Shown piece after piece: positions 44,146 to 55,480 of a DNA stretch of 64,000 nucleotides (the stretch's first letter is position 1; the number at the start of each line of letters is the position of its first letter). The translations under genes and the position numbers were made by a program. Source of the DNA: Geitlerinema sp. BBD 1991-9 (lineage in GTDB: Bacteria; Cyanobacteriota; Cyanobacteriia; Cyanobacteriales; Geitlerinemataceae); contig LWRO01000017.1 in NCBI GenBank assembly GCA_001657325.1, forward strand, positions 62,001 to 126,000, given 5' to 3'. The notes beneath the pieces are model-generated. The model saw nothing but the letters and a program-made list of their open reading frames with translations. It was not told where the DNA came from and searched no databases.

Positions 44146-44742
44146 CTTTCCAGGGAAACGCATTTATTTTTTGTATAGAATTGGGTGTGTAGGCAATATA
44201 AATACTTGTACTCAAGGGTGTAGAAATTTGTTTTTTATATGGATTTTCAGTTTAGACAGACCAAAAAATATAATATAAATCGTAGTATTTTTTAGGTCTT
44301 GAAAATTTCAGGTGCAGCGATCCTATCGGGTCGATTTGGCTTCATATATGCTTGCAAAACACATTCAAATAACTAAAAGCCAGAAAAGTAAGTAAAATTT
44401 ACTTCGATCGATACTTTGATTGGCTAAGTTACTAAAGTTAAGTTACTCAATTTGTCGTAAAAGTTAATACCTTGAGATGGACTTGCTGTAAAAGCATTGA
44501 CTTTTTATTGAGCTATCTAGCGTTTTTACAAAATATTGCTATAAAGAAAACAAAGCAGGCAAGACAAATCTTGATGAGTTGTGTTCCGTGAAAATTCCTC
44601 TCTACTGTGTATTGTTGTGATGCCACGTGTAGAGAAGTTTAAAACTCATCGCAATCGATCGAGCTGAAGTATTCAGTCACGATCGAATTGATAACGAACG
44701 CGAAAATTACCTCAAATTTTTATAAACATCAGGAGTTGAACC
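44146..44742. other. AT-rich non-coding region before the RTX gene
   Basis: About 600 bp, distinctly richer in A and T than the surrounding genes, with no supported reading frame. It probably holds the promoter of the RTX gene and may hold a regulatory RNA, but no RNA family was recognised. AGGAG at 44731-44735 is the ribosome-binding site of the gene downstream. Confidence 0.5.
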
Positions 44743-45828
44743 ATGGCTAATCTTGTAGGAGAAGCTGTTGCCGACCTATTAGAAGGAACGCTTGACGCTG
44801 ATGTCATCGAAGCTTTGGCTGGAAACGATACCTTATATGGTTTAGATGGCAACGATTCCCTAGTCGGGAACGACGATAACGATTTGATATTTGGCGATAA
44901 CGGAGAAGATACCCTCGACGGCGGCACTGGAGAAGATACTCTTGTGGGTGGTTTGGGAAACACAGGTGCGGTTAGCGAAGCTGAGCGAGATGTCGTTCTC
45001 GGCGGACTCGGCAACGACGTAATTTTTGGAAACGAAGGTATCGATGTTATTGAAGGCGGAGCCGGCAACGACATTATTTATGGTGGGCGAGATAACGACG
45101 AGCTGATCGGTAACGATGGAAACGACCTCATTTACGGCGATTTCGGAGCCGATCGAATGACGGGAGGTGCGGGTGCAGACGTACTCCTCACGCGGTTCGT
45201 CACGATCGATACAGGCGTTGACCAAAACCAGGTCGATCGCATCCGAGATTTTGAAGACGATCGGGATATTGTGGATATCGTGGCTAACGAAGACGGTCGC
45301 TGGCGTTTTGAAGATTTCACGATTAGCCCGGGAGAAGGCGAAGAGGAAGGAAATGCCATTGTTTCCGATTCTCTCACAGGACAAACACTCCTGATTTTCG
45401 AGAATATGTCCGTCAACGAAATCAACGCGGGGGACTTCCGCTTCTTCGGAGCGGGTGACGTGCAAGTGACGTTGCGATGGAATTCGACGAACGACCTCGA
45501 TTTGCACGTGACCGATCCCGCTGGTGAGGAAATTTATTTTGCTAATCCGACAAGTGCTTCAGGTGGAGAACTCGATGTAGATGCCAATGCAGCTTGCGTT
45601 GATACGGTTTTAAACCCGGCTGAAAATATATTCTGGCCCAGTGGAGAAGCTTCAAACGGGTCTTACCTGGCAGAAGTCGAACTCTTCTCGCGCTGCGACA
45701 GTATCTCGGGGCCGATTCCATTTAGCTTAACGGTGACGACTTCGAGCGGCTTCCAATCGATCGATGGGCTTGTTGACGAGAGCAATCCCGTCGTGAGTCT
45801 GCCGTTTGAGGTTACGTCGATCGTGTAA
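44743..45828 (+). CDS. RTX calcium-binding repeat protein with a C-terminal DUF2135/YfaP-like domain
   Basis: Residues about 10-150 of this 361-residue protein are RTX nonapeptide repeats (GNDTLYGLDGND, GGAGNDIIYGGRDNDELIG), which bind Ca2+ and fold as a beta-roll outside the cell. A spacer (150-240) of the kind that follows RTX blocks comes next. The C-terminal domain (about 242-350) matches DUF2135/YfaP: VTLRWNSTNDLDLHVTDPAG, EIYFANPTSASGGELDVDAN and ENIFWPSGEASNGSYLAEVE. There is no signal peptide, so type I secretion is expected. No transporter is adjacent. The ATG follows AGGAG by 7 bases. Confidence 0.92.
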   Translation: MANLVGEAVADLLEGTLDADVIEALAGNDTLYGLDGNDSLVGNDDNDLIFGDNGEDTLDGGTGEDTLVGGLGNTGAVSEAERDVVLGGLGNDVIFGNEGIDVIEGGAGNDIIYGGRDNDELIGNDGNDLIYGDFGADRMTGGAGADVLLTRFVTIDTGVDQNQVDRIRDFEDDRDIVDIVANEDGRWRFEDFTISPGEGEEEGNAIVSDSLTGQTLLIFENMSVNEINAGDFRFFGAGDVQVTLRWNSTNDLDLHVTDPAGEEIYFANPTSASGGELDVDANAACVDTVLNPAENIFWPSGEASNGSYLAEVELFSRCDSISGPIPFSLTVTTSSGFQSIDGLVDESNPVVSLPFEVTSIV

Positions 45829-46329
45829 AGTCTCATAGAGGTGGGAGTGCGACTAGCAAACCCTTGCCCTCGTTTTCCCTCGTTGTCTCTTGAACAAGGT
45901 TACTTGAAAAGTGTTGGTCGAGGTATTGTACCCAATGCCTCGACTTTGGCTAACCCTTAAACACTAGAATCGATCTCCAAGATTCGATCGCTGCCCTTGT
46001 ATTGCTATCCTCAAGCTTTGAAATCGGCCGCGAACCACCTCCGTCCACCTCCGTCATGGCACGACCTGCTCTCGACTGCCGATAGCTTTCATCTGGTGAA
46101 TCTGCTCTTGGGTCACAAAAATCATTCCACAAGGGTCGCAACGATCGTGAACGTTCGGACTACAGTGTCTGGTTGATGTTGAGCTGTTTCAGCGCGAGAA
46201 CGTGTCATTTCGACCTGAGTTAATCCGAAGACGTTGCGAGCGATTAAGGTGAACCCAATCGGCTAGACAATTCTGAAGAATTTTTTGGCTCCCTTGATTC
46301 ACGTAGGAAGTCTTACACCCTTACCCCGA
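45829..46329. other. 501-bp intergenic region without a supported gene
   Basis: A hairpin at 45917-45944 (GTCGAGGTATTG / CAATGCCTCGAC, one G-T pair, 4-base loop) may end the RTX transcript. On the minus strand, short frames (for example MTRSRAETAQHQPDTVV and CDPCGMIFVTQEQIHQM) overlap in different phases near 46060-46250. They look like pieces of a decayed gene, but none can be named. Confidence 0.45.
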
Positions 46330-47205
46330 TTAAACTTTGAAAAAGTCAAGCAACTCCCGATTGACCGTCTGCGGCACTTCCTGCTGAATCCAGTGGCCGC
46401 ACTGGGAGATGAATTTGAGCTGGAAAGGAGCAGCAATGAGCTTTTCAAGTCCTTCCGTCAACGTTTTACTTAAAAAAGAATCGTCTTCACCCCACAGAAC
46501 GAGAGTTGGGGCGGAGATCGGTTCGGGAACGCGCAGCCAATTTTTGAGCCAGGTTTGAGGCGCGAGCAATTGGCGGTAGTATTGGAGAATCGAGGTCAAA
46601 ACGCCGGGTTTTTCGAGAGCGGCTTCATAGATTTGCATGGCTTCACGACTGAAGGCGCTTTTCCGGATTGCGCTCTCGCGAAAGATGTTTTGGACGAAGT
46701 CTTTCAAGTTATGCTGAATGACCCACTCGGGAAGACTGGGAATTTGAAAGGCGAAGACGTACCAACTGCGCCGCAGTCGATCGAGATTTCCCGTGAGTCC
46801 TCGAACAAATTGCTGAGGGTGAGGCGCGTTGAGAATCGCCAATCGATCGACGATTTCGGGAAAAGTTTGGGCGAGATTCCACGCGATCGCACCGCCCCAA
46901 TCGTGACCGACGATATGGGCGTGACGATAGCCAAGAGCAGAAACTAAACCGCGCACGTCTGCACTGAGCGTGTCTAAGTCGTAGCCGCTTCGAGGTTTGT
47001 CCGAATCGTTGTATCCGCGCAAATCGGGAACGATGACTTTGAAGTGACGGGCTAGGGCAGGAATTTGGTAGCGCCAAGAATACCAAAATTCGGGAAAGCC
47101 ATGGAGAAGAACGACCAATTGTCCTTCACCTTGGGTCACGCAGTGCAGTCGAATGCGATTGGTCTCGATGTAATGATGTTGCCAGCCGATCTCTAGGGTT
47201 GACAT
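46330..47205 (-). CDS. alpha/beta hydrolase, epoxide-hydrolase-like
   Basis: The 291-residue protein has HGFPEFWYSWRYQIP (oxyanion region, 35-49), the nucleophile elbow GHDWGG with D102 (100-105), an acid loop LWGEDDSFL and the catalytic His in QCGHWIQQE. An Asp nucleophile with this HGFPE motif is typical of soluble epoxide hydrolases and haloalkane dehalogenases, rather than esterases. No signal peptide. The real substrate is unknown. Stand-alone, 56 bp from the DUF1815 gene on the same strand. Confidence 0.92.
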   Translation of the reverse strand: MSTLEIGWQHHYIETNRIRLHCVTQGEGQLVVLLHGFPEFWYSWRYQIPALARHFKVIVPDLRGYNDSDKPRSGYDLDTLSADVRGLVSALGYRHAHIVGHDWGGAIAWNLAQTFPEIVDRLAILNAPHPQQFVRGLTGNLDRLRRSWYVFAFQIPSLPEWVIQHNLKDFVQNIFRESAIRKSAFSREAMQIYEAALEKPGVLTSILQYYRQLLAPQTWLKNWLRVPEPISAPTLVLWGEDDSFLSKTLTEGLEKLIAAPFQLKFISQCGHWIQQEVPQTVNRELLDFFKV

Positions 47206-47261
47206 TTCAAAAGCAACTCGCTCTAAGGAATCGAATCTGAGTTAGATTCACTATTTCCATT

Positions 47262-47606
47262 TTAGGCTTGTGAAACGGCTGTCGGGCGATAATCGCTCGG
47301 TGCAATTTGGTATTTCACCAGGTTGGCTAATTCTTGCAGTTGAGCGATGGCTTCAGCCCCTTCGAGTTTCATCAGTTCTCGATCGTCACGCATCTCCGTC
47401 CAAGTGATGCCGTAGTCTGAGACGAGAAAACGAATCAAATGATTGTCTCCCAAGCTCACCATGAATGAAGCACTGTTCATCTGGCTGCCACAGGTATAAC
47501 ACGAAGCGAGATAACCGCGACGCTCGAGAACGACGGCCAGCGCTTTGAGATTCATCACCAACTCTCGAACGAATTGACGATGCTGTTCGGCAAGTCGTGT
47601 AAACAC
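47262..47606 (-). CDS. DUF1815 family protein
   Basis: This 114-residue cyanobacteria-restricted protein has the strongly conserved LAEQHRQFVRELVMNLKALA, GYLASCYTCGSQMNSASFM and NHLIRFLVSDYGITWTEM segments of the family. The GTG start at 47606 is chosen over an ATG 39 bases upstream because an AGGAGG ribosome-binding site lies just before it and the family begins at VFTRLAEQ. The CxxC pair (YTCG region) might bind metal, but no function has been demonstrated. Confidence 0.9.
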   Translation of the reverse strand: MFTRLAEQHRQFVRELVMNLKALAVVLERRGYLASCYTCGSQMNSASFMVSLGDNHLIRFLVSDYGITWTEMRDDRELMKLEGAEAIAQLQELANLVKYQIAPSDYRPTAVSQA

Positions 47607-47986
47607 CTTTCTCCTCCTATCACACAGAAATACGTTAGGGAGCAACTTAATATTTATTTAACAATTTATCTCATCTCGGCCGCTCGATCGACCTGCCCTC
47701 CCAAACCACATCGTTTCATCAACGGCCGCGACTCCCGCCCAACGTTAGCTTACGGACAGGGCAAAAGGCGTATCATTGGTAACAGGTTTAGCGAGGGTTT
47801 TCCCAAAACGGGATCGGAGTGTAAGCTGCAAACCCTCTCTCTACTTAAAGTTGAGATTCGCCGAGATGGTTTGAGAGGGCGGCTTGACGCTCGATCGATC
47901 TGAGCGAGTTAGCCCCTCACAAGTCTTTCCTTTTTATTCCAGCTTAGTTATGAGTAGTCCTTAAAATTATTTAAAATTTCTATAAT
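47607..47986. other. 380-bp intergenic region; possible promoter of the DUF1815 gene
   Basis: An AT-rich tract (about 47645-47670) just upstream of the DUF1815 gene is the likely promoter. The longer plus-strand frame (47574-47903) overlaps that gene in antisense and has no family features. A small RNA is possible, but no known RNA signature is visible. Confidence 0.4.
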
Positions 47987-48199
47987 TTAATGAACCTCCC
48001 ACCACCCCAAAGACGGTCCGATAAACACGACCGTGACCCAGATAACGGCCAACAGACCGATGCCGATCCAGCTGCCTCGGGTCGTCCACTGCACGAACTG
48101 TTCGGCTTGTTTTTTGGTAATGGGAATCCAAGGTAAGATATAAGGATCTTGCCCGTATTTTTCTCCGAGTGCTGCTTTGCGACGTTTTGATTCGCCCAT
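47987..48199 (-). CDS. DUF2839 family small membrane protein
   Basis: The 70-residue protein has the conserved N-terminus MGESKRRKAALGEKYGQDP, the QAEQFVQWTTRGSW motif and one C-terminal transmembrane helix (about 44-62, IGIGLLAVIWVTVVFIGP). This matches the cyanobacterial DUF2839 family, whose function is unknown. It starts only 5 bp after the LON-domain gene, so the two are one operon. Confidence 0.93.
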   Translation of the reverse strand: MGESKRRKAALGEKYGQDPYILPWIPITKKQAEQFVQWTTRGSWIGIGLLAVIWVTVVFIGPSLGWWEVH

Positions 48200-48204
48200 A
48201 ATCC

Positions 48205-48849
48205 TTACGGGGTAAACGTATCTTTCAAGACGGTGCGAGCGGCCAGATGGTTGCGCGTTGTGGTTAAGATTTCTGCTTCTCGATCGAGACGCACCGCCGT
48301 ATCTTGCATTTCGAGAAGCGCTTGCTGCTCAGTTGCAACGCCGTAGAGATTGCCTGCCACCCAGTAAGATAACTCAGTTGGCAAGCTGGGGATATCTTCG
48401 GGCAGCTCGATTTCGCGATCCATCAGCTTTGCAGACAATCGCACGACATCCCGCAATAGCGCTTCAACTTCAGTTGCCTTTGAGCGAAGATCTCGCTCCG
48501 TGGGTTGGTCTTCAATCCATTCAACCAATCCTACGTAATAAGGTTTTTCGCGCACGTATTCGAGAACGCGAAATCGCTGTTGTCCGAGCGTCCAAATTTT
48601 CATCCGGTCGTCGGGTAGACGTTGGTGCTGTAAAACTTCGGCACAGCAGCCCACCGAAGCCGCTTGTCGGTTAACTGGGTCCCACATCAACACTCCAAAC
48701 CGTCGATCGCTGTTGAGGATCGTATTCATCATCATGCGATACCTGAATTCAAAGATATGGAGTGGGAGCGGCCTGCCAGGGAACAGTACCACCTCCGGAA
48801 GAGGAAATAAAGGAAGTTCTCGAACAGCAATAGAAGACGAGGTGGCCAT
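48205..48849 (-). CDS. LON peptidase N-terminal (substrate-binding) domain protein
   Basis: The 214-residue protein is a stand-alone LON-SB domain without ATPase or protease parts. It has the typical opening RELPLFPLPEVVLFPGRPLPLHIFEFRYR (residues about 9-37), IFEFRYRMMM and FRVLEYVREKPYYVGLV. The frame is open to 48975, but the ATG at 48849 fits the domain start and an upstream extension overlaps the rpsJ end. Proposed roles include substrate binding or a heat-stress adaptor; none is proven. It follows rpsJ after a terminator. Confidence 0.9.
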   Translation of the reverse strand: MATSSSIAVRELPLFPLPEVVLFPGRPLPLHIFEFRYRMMMNTILNSDRRFGVLMWDPVNRQAASVGCCAEVLQHQRLPDDRMKIWTLGQQRFRVLEYVREKPYYVGLVEWIEDQPTERDLRSKATEVEALLRDVVRLSAKLMDREIELPEDIPSLPTELSYWVAGNLYGVATEQQALLEMQDTAVRLDREAEILTTTRNHLAARTVLKDTFTP

Positions 48850-48911
48850 GATTCCGTCTGTCAAAATCGCACTTCTCTTTTTACTGTAACGGATTTTCTG
48901 GAAACAACGGA

Positions 48912-48952
48912 TAAAGCCGAGGGATTTTTTTAAGGTGTGCCAATCCCTCGGC
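48912..48952 (-). terminator. intrinsic terminator of the str operon
   Basis: On the minus strand GCCGAGGGATT and AATCCCTCGGC pair perfectly over 11 bp around a 15-base loop and are followed by TTTATCC. It lies 6 bp after the rpsJ stop. Confidence 0.75.
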
Positions 48953-48958
48953 CGTCCG

Positions 48959-49276
48959 TCACAGCTTGACCTCAATATCGACCCCGGCCGGTAGATCGAG
49001 TTTCATGAGAGCATCGATGGTTTTAGAAGACGGTTGGTAAATATCGATAATCCGTCGGTGGGTACGGGTTTCAAAGTGTTCGCGCGAATCTTTATCGACG
49101 TGGGGAGATCTCAGAACACAATACACGCGACGTTTGGTCGGAAGGGGAATTGGACCGATAGCTGTAGCGCTCGTTCGGTTGGCTGTATCGACGATTTTGT
49201 CGCAAGAGGTATCGAGTAAGCGTCGATCGAAAGCTTTCAGTCGAATGCGAATTTTTTGTTGCTGTAGAGTAGCCAT
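48959..49276 (-). CDS. rpsJ: 30S ribosomal protein S10
   Basis: The 105-residue protein ([52 protein letters not shown]) is S10, which takes part in 30S assembly and NusB-linked antitermination. As usual in cyanobacteria it closes the rpsL-rpsG-fusA-tuf-rpsJ cluster instead of opening the S10 operon. An imperfect linkage to tuf is marked by a 101-bp gap with a strong hairpin. Confidence 0.97.
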   Translation of the reverse strand: MATLQQQKIRIRLKAFDRRLLDTSCDKIVDTANRTSATAIGPIPLPTKRRVYCVLRSPHVDKDSREHFETRTHRRIIDIYQPSSKTIDALMKLDLPAGVDIEVKL

Positions 49277-49332
49277 AGTCTTCAGTTTTCGAGGTTCGGA
49301 GCAGCGAAGTTACTGCAAAATACAGACAAGTG

Positions 49333-49357
49333 TTGGGGCGCACGACGTGCGCCCCAA
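49333..49357 (-). promoter_or_regulatory. hairpin between tuf and rpsJ (attenuator-like)
   Basis: A perfect 11-bp stem (TTGGGGCGCAC / GTGCGCCCCAA) with a 3-base loop sits between tuf and rpsJ. On the minus strand there is no T-run after it (ACACTTG follows), so it is more likely partial attenuation or RNA processing than full termination. Confidence 0.6.
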
Positions 49358-49377
49358 AAAGCGTTCGGTGTTTTTAG

Positions 49378-50607
49378 CTATGCAAGGATTTTAGCCACCG
49401 CACCAGCACCGACCGTGCGACCGCCTTCGCGGATAGCGAAGCGCATCCCTTGTTCGATCGCCACAGGGCAAATCAGTTCGACCGTCATTTTAATGCGGTC
49501 GCCGGGCATAACCATTTCAGCTTCACTGCCATCGTCAGCGGTGAAGTCACTAATCGTGCCGGTCACATCGGTCGTCCGCACGTAGAACTGAGGACGGTAT
49601 CCGGGGAAGAAGGGAGTGTGACGTCCACCTTCTTCTTTCGTCAGAATGTAAACCTCAGCTTCGAACTTGGTGTGGGGGTTGATCGTACCGGGTTTCGCCA
49701 GTACCATCCCACGCTCGATGTCGTCTTTTTGAATCCCACGCAGCAGAACACCGACGTTGTCGCCAGCCATCCCCTGATCGAGGGTCTTCTGGAACATTTC
49801 TACCCCGGTAACGGTAGTGCTTCGGGTGTCTTTGATTCCGACGATTTCGATGGTATCGCCTACTTTCACAATACCCCGCTCGATCCGGCCGGTAGCAACC
49901 GTACCGCGACCCGTAATCGAGAACACGTCTTCAACCGCCATCAAGAAGGGCTGATCGACTGCCCGCTCGGGAGTCGGAACGTAAGCGTCTACTTCGTCCA
50001 TCAAAGAGAGAATCTTGTCTACCCACTCGCTGTCACCCTTGGCAATGCTGGGATTACCTTTGAGGGCTTCCACGGCTTGCAAGGCCGAACCGGTCACGAT
50101 GGGAATATCGTCGCCGGGGAAATCGTATTCGCTGAGCAGTTCGCGAACTTCGAGTTCCACCAGTTCTAAGAGTTCTTCGTCGTCCACTTGGTCTTGCTTG
50201 TTCAAGAACACGACCAAGCTGGGAACACCCACCTGACGAGCTAACAGAATGTGTTCGCGGGTTTGAGGCATCGGACCGTCAGCAGCCGAGACCACCAGGA
50301 TCGCACCGTCCATCTGAGCGGCACCGGTGATCATGTTCTTCACGTAGTCGGCGTGACCGGGGCAGTCCACGTGAGCGTAGTGACGATTCTCGGTTTCGTA
50401 CTCCACGTGAGCGGTGTTGATGGTAATACCGCGTTCTTTTTCTTCAGGAGCCGCGTCGATGTCTTCGTAGTTCCGAGCTTTGGCTTTACCGCTGGCAGCA
50501 AGCGCCATCGTAATCGCAGCGGTCAGCGTGGTTTTACCGTGATCGACGTGGCCGATAGTGCCGATGTTAACGTGATCTTTGGTTCGTTCGAATTTTGCGC
50601 GTGCCAT
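49378..50607 (-). CDS. tuf: elongation factor Tu
   Basis: The 409-residue GTPase delivers aminoacyl-tRNA to the ribosome. G1 GHVDHGKT (19-26), G3 DCPGH (81-85), G4 NKQD (136-139; NKQD rather than NKCD, as in cyanobacteria and plastids) and G5 SAL are intact, as are domains 2 and 3 with [14 protein letters not shown] and [20 protein letters not shown]. It follows fusA by 24 bp. Confidence 0.98.
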   Translation of the reverse strand: MARAKFERTKDHVNIGTIGHVDHGKTTLTAAITMALAASGKAKARNYEDIDAAPEEKERGITINTAHVEYETENRHYAHVDCPGHADYVKNMITGAAQMDGAILVVSAADGPMPQTREHILLARQVGVPSLVVFLNKQDQVDDEELLELVELEVRELLSEYDFPGDDIPIVTGSALQAVEALKGNPSIAKGDSEWVDKILSLMDEVDAYVPTPERAVDQPFLMAVEDVFSITGRGTVATGRIERGIVKVGDTIEIVGIKDTRSTTVTGVEMFQKTLDQGMAGDNVGVLLRGIQKDDIERGMVLAKPGTINPHTKFEAEVYILTKEEGGRHTPFFPGYRPQFYVRTTDVTGTISDFTADDGSEAEMVMPGDRIKMTVELICPVAIEQGMRFAIREGGRTVGAGAVAKILA

Positions 50608-50631
50608 GAATCCTGTGTTCCTTCTCCTGTG

Positions 50632-52707
50632 TTATGCGTTCCCTTTGCTTTTGGCGATGATATCTTCAGCAACGCTACGGGGGACTTCCGCGTAGTGACT
50701 GAATTCCATCGAGAAGATACCGCGACCTTGGGTTTTGGAGCGGATATCCGTGGCATAGCCGAACATTTCTGCCAGGGGTACTTTAGCGGCAACTTTCGCT
50801 ATGCCTTCTTCCGTCTCTTGACCTTCGATCTGGCCTCGACGGGAATTGAGGTCGCCAATGACGTTTCCGATGAAATCTTCGGGAACTTCGACCTCAACTT
50901 TCATCATCGGTTCTAAAAGAACCGGCGATGCTTTAGTGACGGCCTCCTTGATTGCCATCGAACCGGCAATTTTAAATGCCATTTCGTTGGAATCGACCTC
51001 GTGGTAAGACCCATCGACCAACGTGGCTTTCACGTCGATCAAGGGATAACCTGCTAGGATACCAGATTCGCAAGCTTCTTTCATCCCAGCTTCGGCCGGG
51101 CCTACGTATTCTTTCGGCACGGAACCGCCGACAATCTTAGACACGAATTCAAAACCGGAACCCGTATCGCCCGGTTCGAGTTCGATGACGACGTGGCCGT
51201 ACTGACCTTTACCACCACTTTGACGCACGAATTTGCCTTCGGCTTTGGTGGACTTGCGAATGGTTTCTCGGTAAGCCACCTGCGGCGCGCCGACTTCAGC
51301 CTCGACCTTAAATTCCCGCAGCATTCGATCGACGAGAATTTCCAAGTGCAGCTCGCCCATCCCGGCAATCACCGTTTGGTTGGTTTCAGAATCGATGCTA
51401 ACGCGGAAGGTCGGGTCTTCTTCCGACAGCGCTTGCAAAGCTTTGGAGAGTTTCTCCATGTCGGCTTTGGTTTTCGGTTCGACCGCCACGGAGATGACCG
51501 GCTCGGGGATATACAGCGATTCGAGAATAATCGGCGATTCTTCGTCGCAAATGGTATCCCCGGTTAGGGTCTCTTTCAAGCCAAGCGCTGCACCGAGATC
51601 GCCGGCCCGAAGTTCTTCAACCTCGATTCGATCGTCAGCTTTGAGGACGATCAGGCGAGAAATACGCTCTTTCTTATCTTTTGTGGCGTTGTAGACGTAG
51701 CTTCCTTTCTTCAGGATGCCGGAGTAAACGCGGACGAAGGTCAAGCGACCGTAGGGATCGGACATGACTTTGAACGCGAGGGCAGACAGAGGCGCGTCGT
51801 CGTCAGCCGGACGCGCGGCTGTTTCTCCATCGGGCAGCGTCCCCTGAATGGGAGGAACTTCAATCGGTGAGGGGAGATAATCCACGACGGCATCCAACAG
51901 TCGCTGCACGCCTCGGTTTTTGAAGGCCGAGCCGCAAAGCATGGGAACGATCGATCCATCGATCGTTCCTTTACGCAGGGCATCGCGCACGTCTTCCTCG
52001 CTCAGTTCTTCCCCTTCAAGGTAGCGCTCCATGAGATCGTCGTTGGTTTCCGCGACGGCTTCGAGGAGTTTCTCCCGATATTCGGCGGCCAGTTCTGCCA
52101 CTTCTTCGGGAATGTCAGTTACCTGAATGTCAGTACCGATGTCGTTCGTGTAGATATAGGCCTTTTGCCCGACGAGATCGACAACGCCGTGAAAGTCGCT
52201 TTCGCTGCCAATGGGGATCTGAATGGGCACGGCGTTCGTCCGCAGCCGATCTCGAAGTTGGTTGTAAACCTTATAGAAGTTCGCTCCCGTGCGATCCATC
52301 TTGTTAACGAACGCAATGCGGGGAACTTGATAGCGATCGGCTTGTCGCCACACTGTTTCAGACTGAGGCTGTACGCCACCCACCGAACAGAACACGGCGA
52401 CAACACCATCGAGAACGCGCATGGAGCGTTCGACTTCAATCGTGAAGTCCACGTGCCCTGGGGTATCGATGATGTTGATTTGATGGTCGTTCCAACTCGT
52501 GCTGATCGCAGCGGCAGTGATGGTAATGCCCCGCTCCCGCTCTTGAGCCATCCAGTCCGTTACTGCCGTCCCTTCGTGGACTTCGCCCATTTTGTGGACG
52601 ATCCCCGAATAGAACAGGATACGCTCTGTTGTCGTCGTTTTTCCTGCATCAATATGGGCTGCAATACCGATATTGCGTATTTTGTTAAGCGGGATTGTCC
52701 GTGGCAC
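50632..52707 (-). CDS. fusA: elongation factor G
   Basis: The 691-residue translocase has G1 AHIDAGKT, G2 [10 protein letters not shown]3 DTPGH and G4 NKMD in the first 150 residues, and the complete domains III-V, including [21 protein letters not shown] split over residues about 424-444. It is EF-G1 in length and operon position. It precedes tuf by 24 bp and follows rpsG by 218 bp. Confidence 0.98.
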   Translation of the reverse strand: MPRTIPLNKIRNIGIAAHIDAGKTTTTERILFYSGIVHKMGEVHEGTAVTDWMAQERERGITITAAAISTSWNDHQINIIDTPGHVDFTIEVERSMRVLDGVVAVFCSVGGVQPQSETVWRQADRYQVPRIAFVNKMDRTGANFYKVYNQLRDRLRTNAVPIQIPIGSESDFHGVVDLVGQKAYIYTNDIGTDIQVTDIPEEVAELAAEYREKLLEAVAETNDDLMERYLEGEELSEEDVRDALRKGTIDGSIVPMLCGSAFKNRGVQRLLDAVVDYLPSPIEVPPIQGTLPDGETAARPADDDAPLSALAFKVMSDPYGRLTFVRVYSGILKKGSYVYNATKDKKERISRLIVLKADDRIEVEELRAGDLGAALGLKETLTGDTICDEESPIILESLYIPEPVISVAVEPKTKADMEKLSKALQALSEEDPTFRVSIDSETNQTVIAGMGELHLEILVDRMLREFKVEAEVGAPQVAYRETIRKSTKAEGKFVRQSGGKGQYGHVVIELEPGDTGSGFEFVSKIVGGSVPKEYVGPAEAGMKEACESGILAGYPLIDVKATLVDGSYHEVDSNEMAFKIAGSMAIKEAVTKASPVLLEPMMKVEVEVPEDFIGNVIGDLNSRRGQIEGQETEEGIAKVAAKVPLAEMFGYATDIRSKTQGRGIFSMEFSHYAEVPRSVAEDIIAKSKGNA

Positions 52708-52925
52708 AATAACCTCCCTAAGTTTTACATCTGCCGCTGTTTGAGTGTTGCTAAACGACCAACGTGATGAGGTTCGATCGGTATCCTCTCACGCACGATC
52801 TGCCGCGCCTGAATTGTAGACACAATCCACCGGACGCGGACACAACATTCCTTATTGTATCTTAATATTCTGTAGCTTCTTTAGGTTACCCGATCGAATT
52901 CTAGTGGATGCCTAGCGGGGTCAAA

Positions 52926-53396
52926 TTAATACCGATAGTGAGCAAATGCCTTGTTCGCTTCTGCCATACGGTGTGTTTCTTCCCGCTTGCGGATGGTGTT
53001 CCCCGTTTCGTTGGCAGCGTCCATCAGTTCGTTGGCCAGTTTGACGGACATGGTTTTTCCAGAGCGATTTCGGGCAGCCGAGATCAACCAACGCAGTGCT
53101 AATGCCGTTCCTCGATCGGAGCGAACTTCCATCGGGACTTGATAAGTTGCCCCACCCACACGACGGGCTTTAACTTCAACTAAAGGTGTGGCGTTACGGA
53201 TGGCCGTTTCAAACATTTCTAACGGCTCTGCTCCCGTTCGCTCTTGGAGGATTTTCATCGCATCGTACACGATACGAGAGGCAAGGGATTTTTTGCCGTG
53301 GCACATCACGCGACGCACCATCATGCTGACCAGGCGGCTGTTATAGACCGGATCGGGAGGAACCGGACGTTTTTGAACGACTCTGCGACGTGACAT
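52926..53396 (-). CDS. rpsG: 30S ribosomal protein S7
   Basis: The 156-residue protein ([47 protein letters not shown]-type tail [13 protein letters not shown]) is S7, the primary assembly protein of the 30S head. Normal length. The gap to rpsL is 86 bp. Confidence 0.98.
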   Translation of the reverse strand: MSRRRVVQKRPVPPDPVYNSRLVSMMVRRVMCHGKKSLASRIVYDAMKILQERTGAEPLEMFETAIRNATPLVEVKARRVGGATYQVPMEVRSDRGTALALRWLISAARNRSGKTMSVKLANELMDAANETGNTIRKREETHRMAEANKAFAHYRY

Positions 53397-53482
53397 AATT
53401 GAGAATTCGCTGTAAGTTCGACGATATCGCTAGACAACAGATAGATCGCACCGATCGAAAGTCGATCGAGTGTCAATGAAAA

Positions 53483-53857
53483 TTATTCTTTCGGGCGTTT
53501 TGCACCGTACTTGGAACGACCCTGGCGACGGTCTTTCACACCAGCGGTGTCTAAGGTGCCTCGAACGATGTGATAGCGTACACCGGGCAAGTCTTTGACC
53601 CGACCACCTCTCAGCATGACGACCGAGTGCTCTTGAAGGTTGTGTCCAATACCGGGAATATAAGCTGTGACTTCAAACCCGGATGTTAGACGCACCCGTG
53701 CCACTTTACGCAGGGCAGAGTTAGGCTTTTTAGGGGTTGTAGTGTAAACCCGCGTGCAAACCCCCCGTCTCTGGGGACAGCTTTTGAGTGCGGGAGACTT
53801 CGTTTTCTTCTTCGCTTTCTGGCGCTCGCTCCGAACGAGCTGCTGAATAGTGGGCAT
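53483..53857 (-). CDS. rpsL: 30S ribosomal protein S12
   Basis: The 124-residue protein has the S12 signatures [34 protein letters not shown] (streptomycin-region lysine in PKKPNS) and [18 protein letters not shown], and is the first gene of the str operon. Sites where resistance substitutions occur look wild type (Lys in PKKPNS and in GVKDRR). Confidence 0.98.
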   Translation of the reverse strand: MPTIQQLVRSERQKAKKKTKSPALKSCPQRRGVCTRVYTTTPKKPNSALRKVARVRLTSGFEVTAYIPGIGHNLQEHSVVMLRGGRVKDLPGVRYHIVRGTLDTAGVKDRRQGRSKYGAKRPKE

Positions 53858-53941
53858 GAGTTAAGTCCAGTAAGCTGGTGGTGCTTCGATTTTTGGAAAC
53901 TTGGAAACAGTCTTAAATCATACCAAGTGTCAAGTTCAGTG

Positions 53942-54295
53942 TCAATGTTCTTCCGGAGCAGACTGCTCGGCACGCGGAACGAAGGAATGACCGCAGCTAC
54001 AGGTGCGTTCGGCGTGGGGATTGTAGAACCGAAATCCTCCCCCCATCAAGTCTTCGGTATAGTCCACCGTTAACCCTTCAACACGAGTAAGACTTTTTTC
54101 GTCTACAACCACTGACACCCCTTCACACTCACAGACACGATCGTCAGGTTGCAGTGTCTCGTCAAATCCGAGATCGTAGTACAGTTCGGCACATCCCCCG
54201 ACTCTAGCACGCACGCGCAAACGTGCTCCCGGAGTGTCGTGCTTGGATTGAAGCCGTGCGATTTCGCGAACGGCCGTTTGGCTCAAAAAAATCAT
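53942..54295 (-). CDS. IscA/SufA-type iron-sulfur carrier protein
   Basis: The 117-residue protein has the HesB/IscA fold with all three cluster cysteines: C35 in RVGGCAELYYDL, and C99 and C101 in TCSCGHSF. GGGFRFYNPHAERTCSCG is typical. It carries or transfers Fe-S clusters. It lies before rpsL on the same strand with an 84-bp gap, which contains no obvious stop signal, so partial co-transcription with the str operon is possible. It is divergent from hetR. Confidence 0.93.
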   Translation of the reverse strand: MIFLSQTAVREIARLQSKHDTPGARLRVRARVGGCAELYYDLGFDETLQPDDRVCECEGVSVVVDEKSLTRVEGLTVDYTEDLMGGGFRFYNPHAERTCSCGHSFVPRAEQSAPEEH

Positions 54296-54355
54296 AAAAC
54301 AGACTCGAAACAGGTTGAACTCAGTTGGCCAACGGTCTCGATCGGCTACTATTGA

Positions 54356-55480
<1,125 letters not shown>

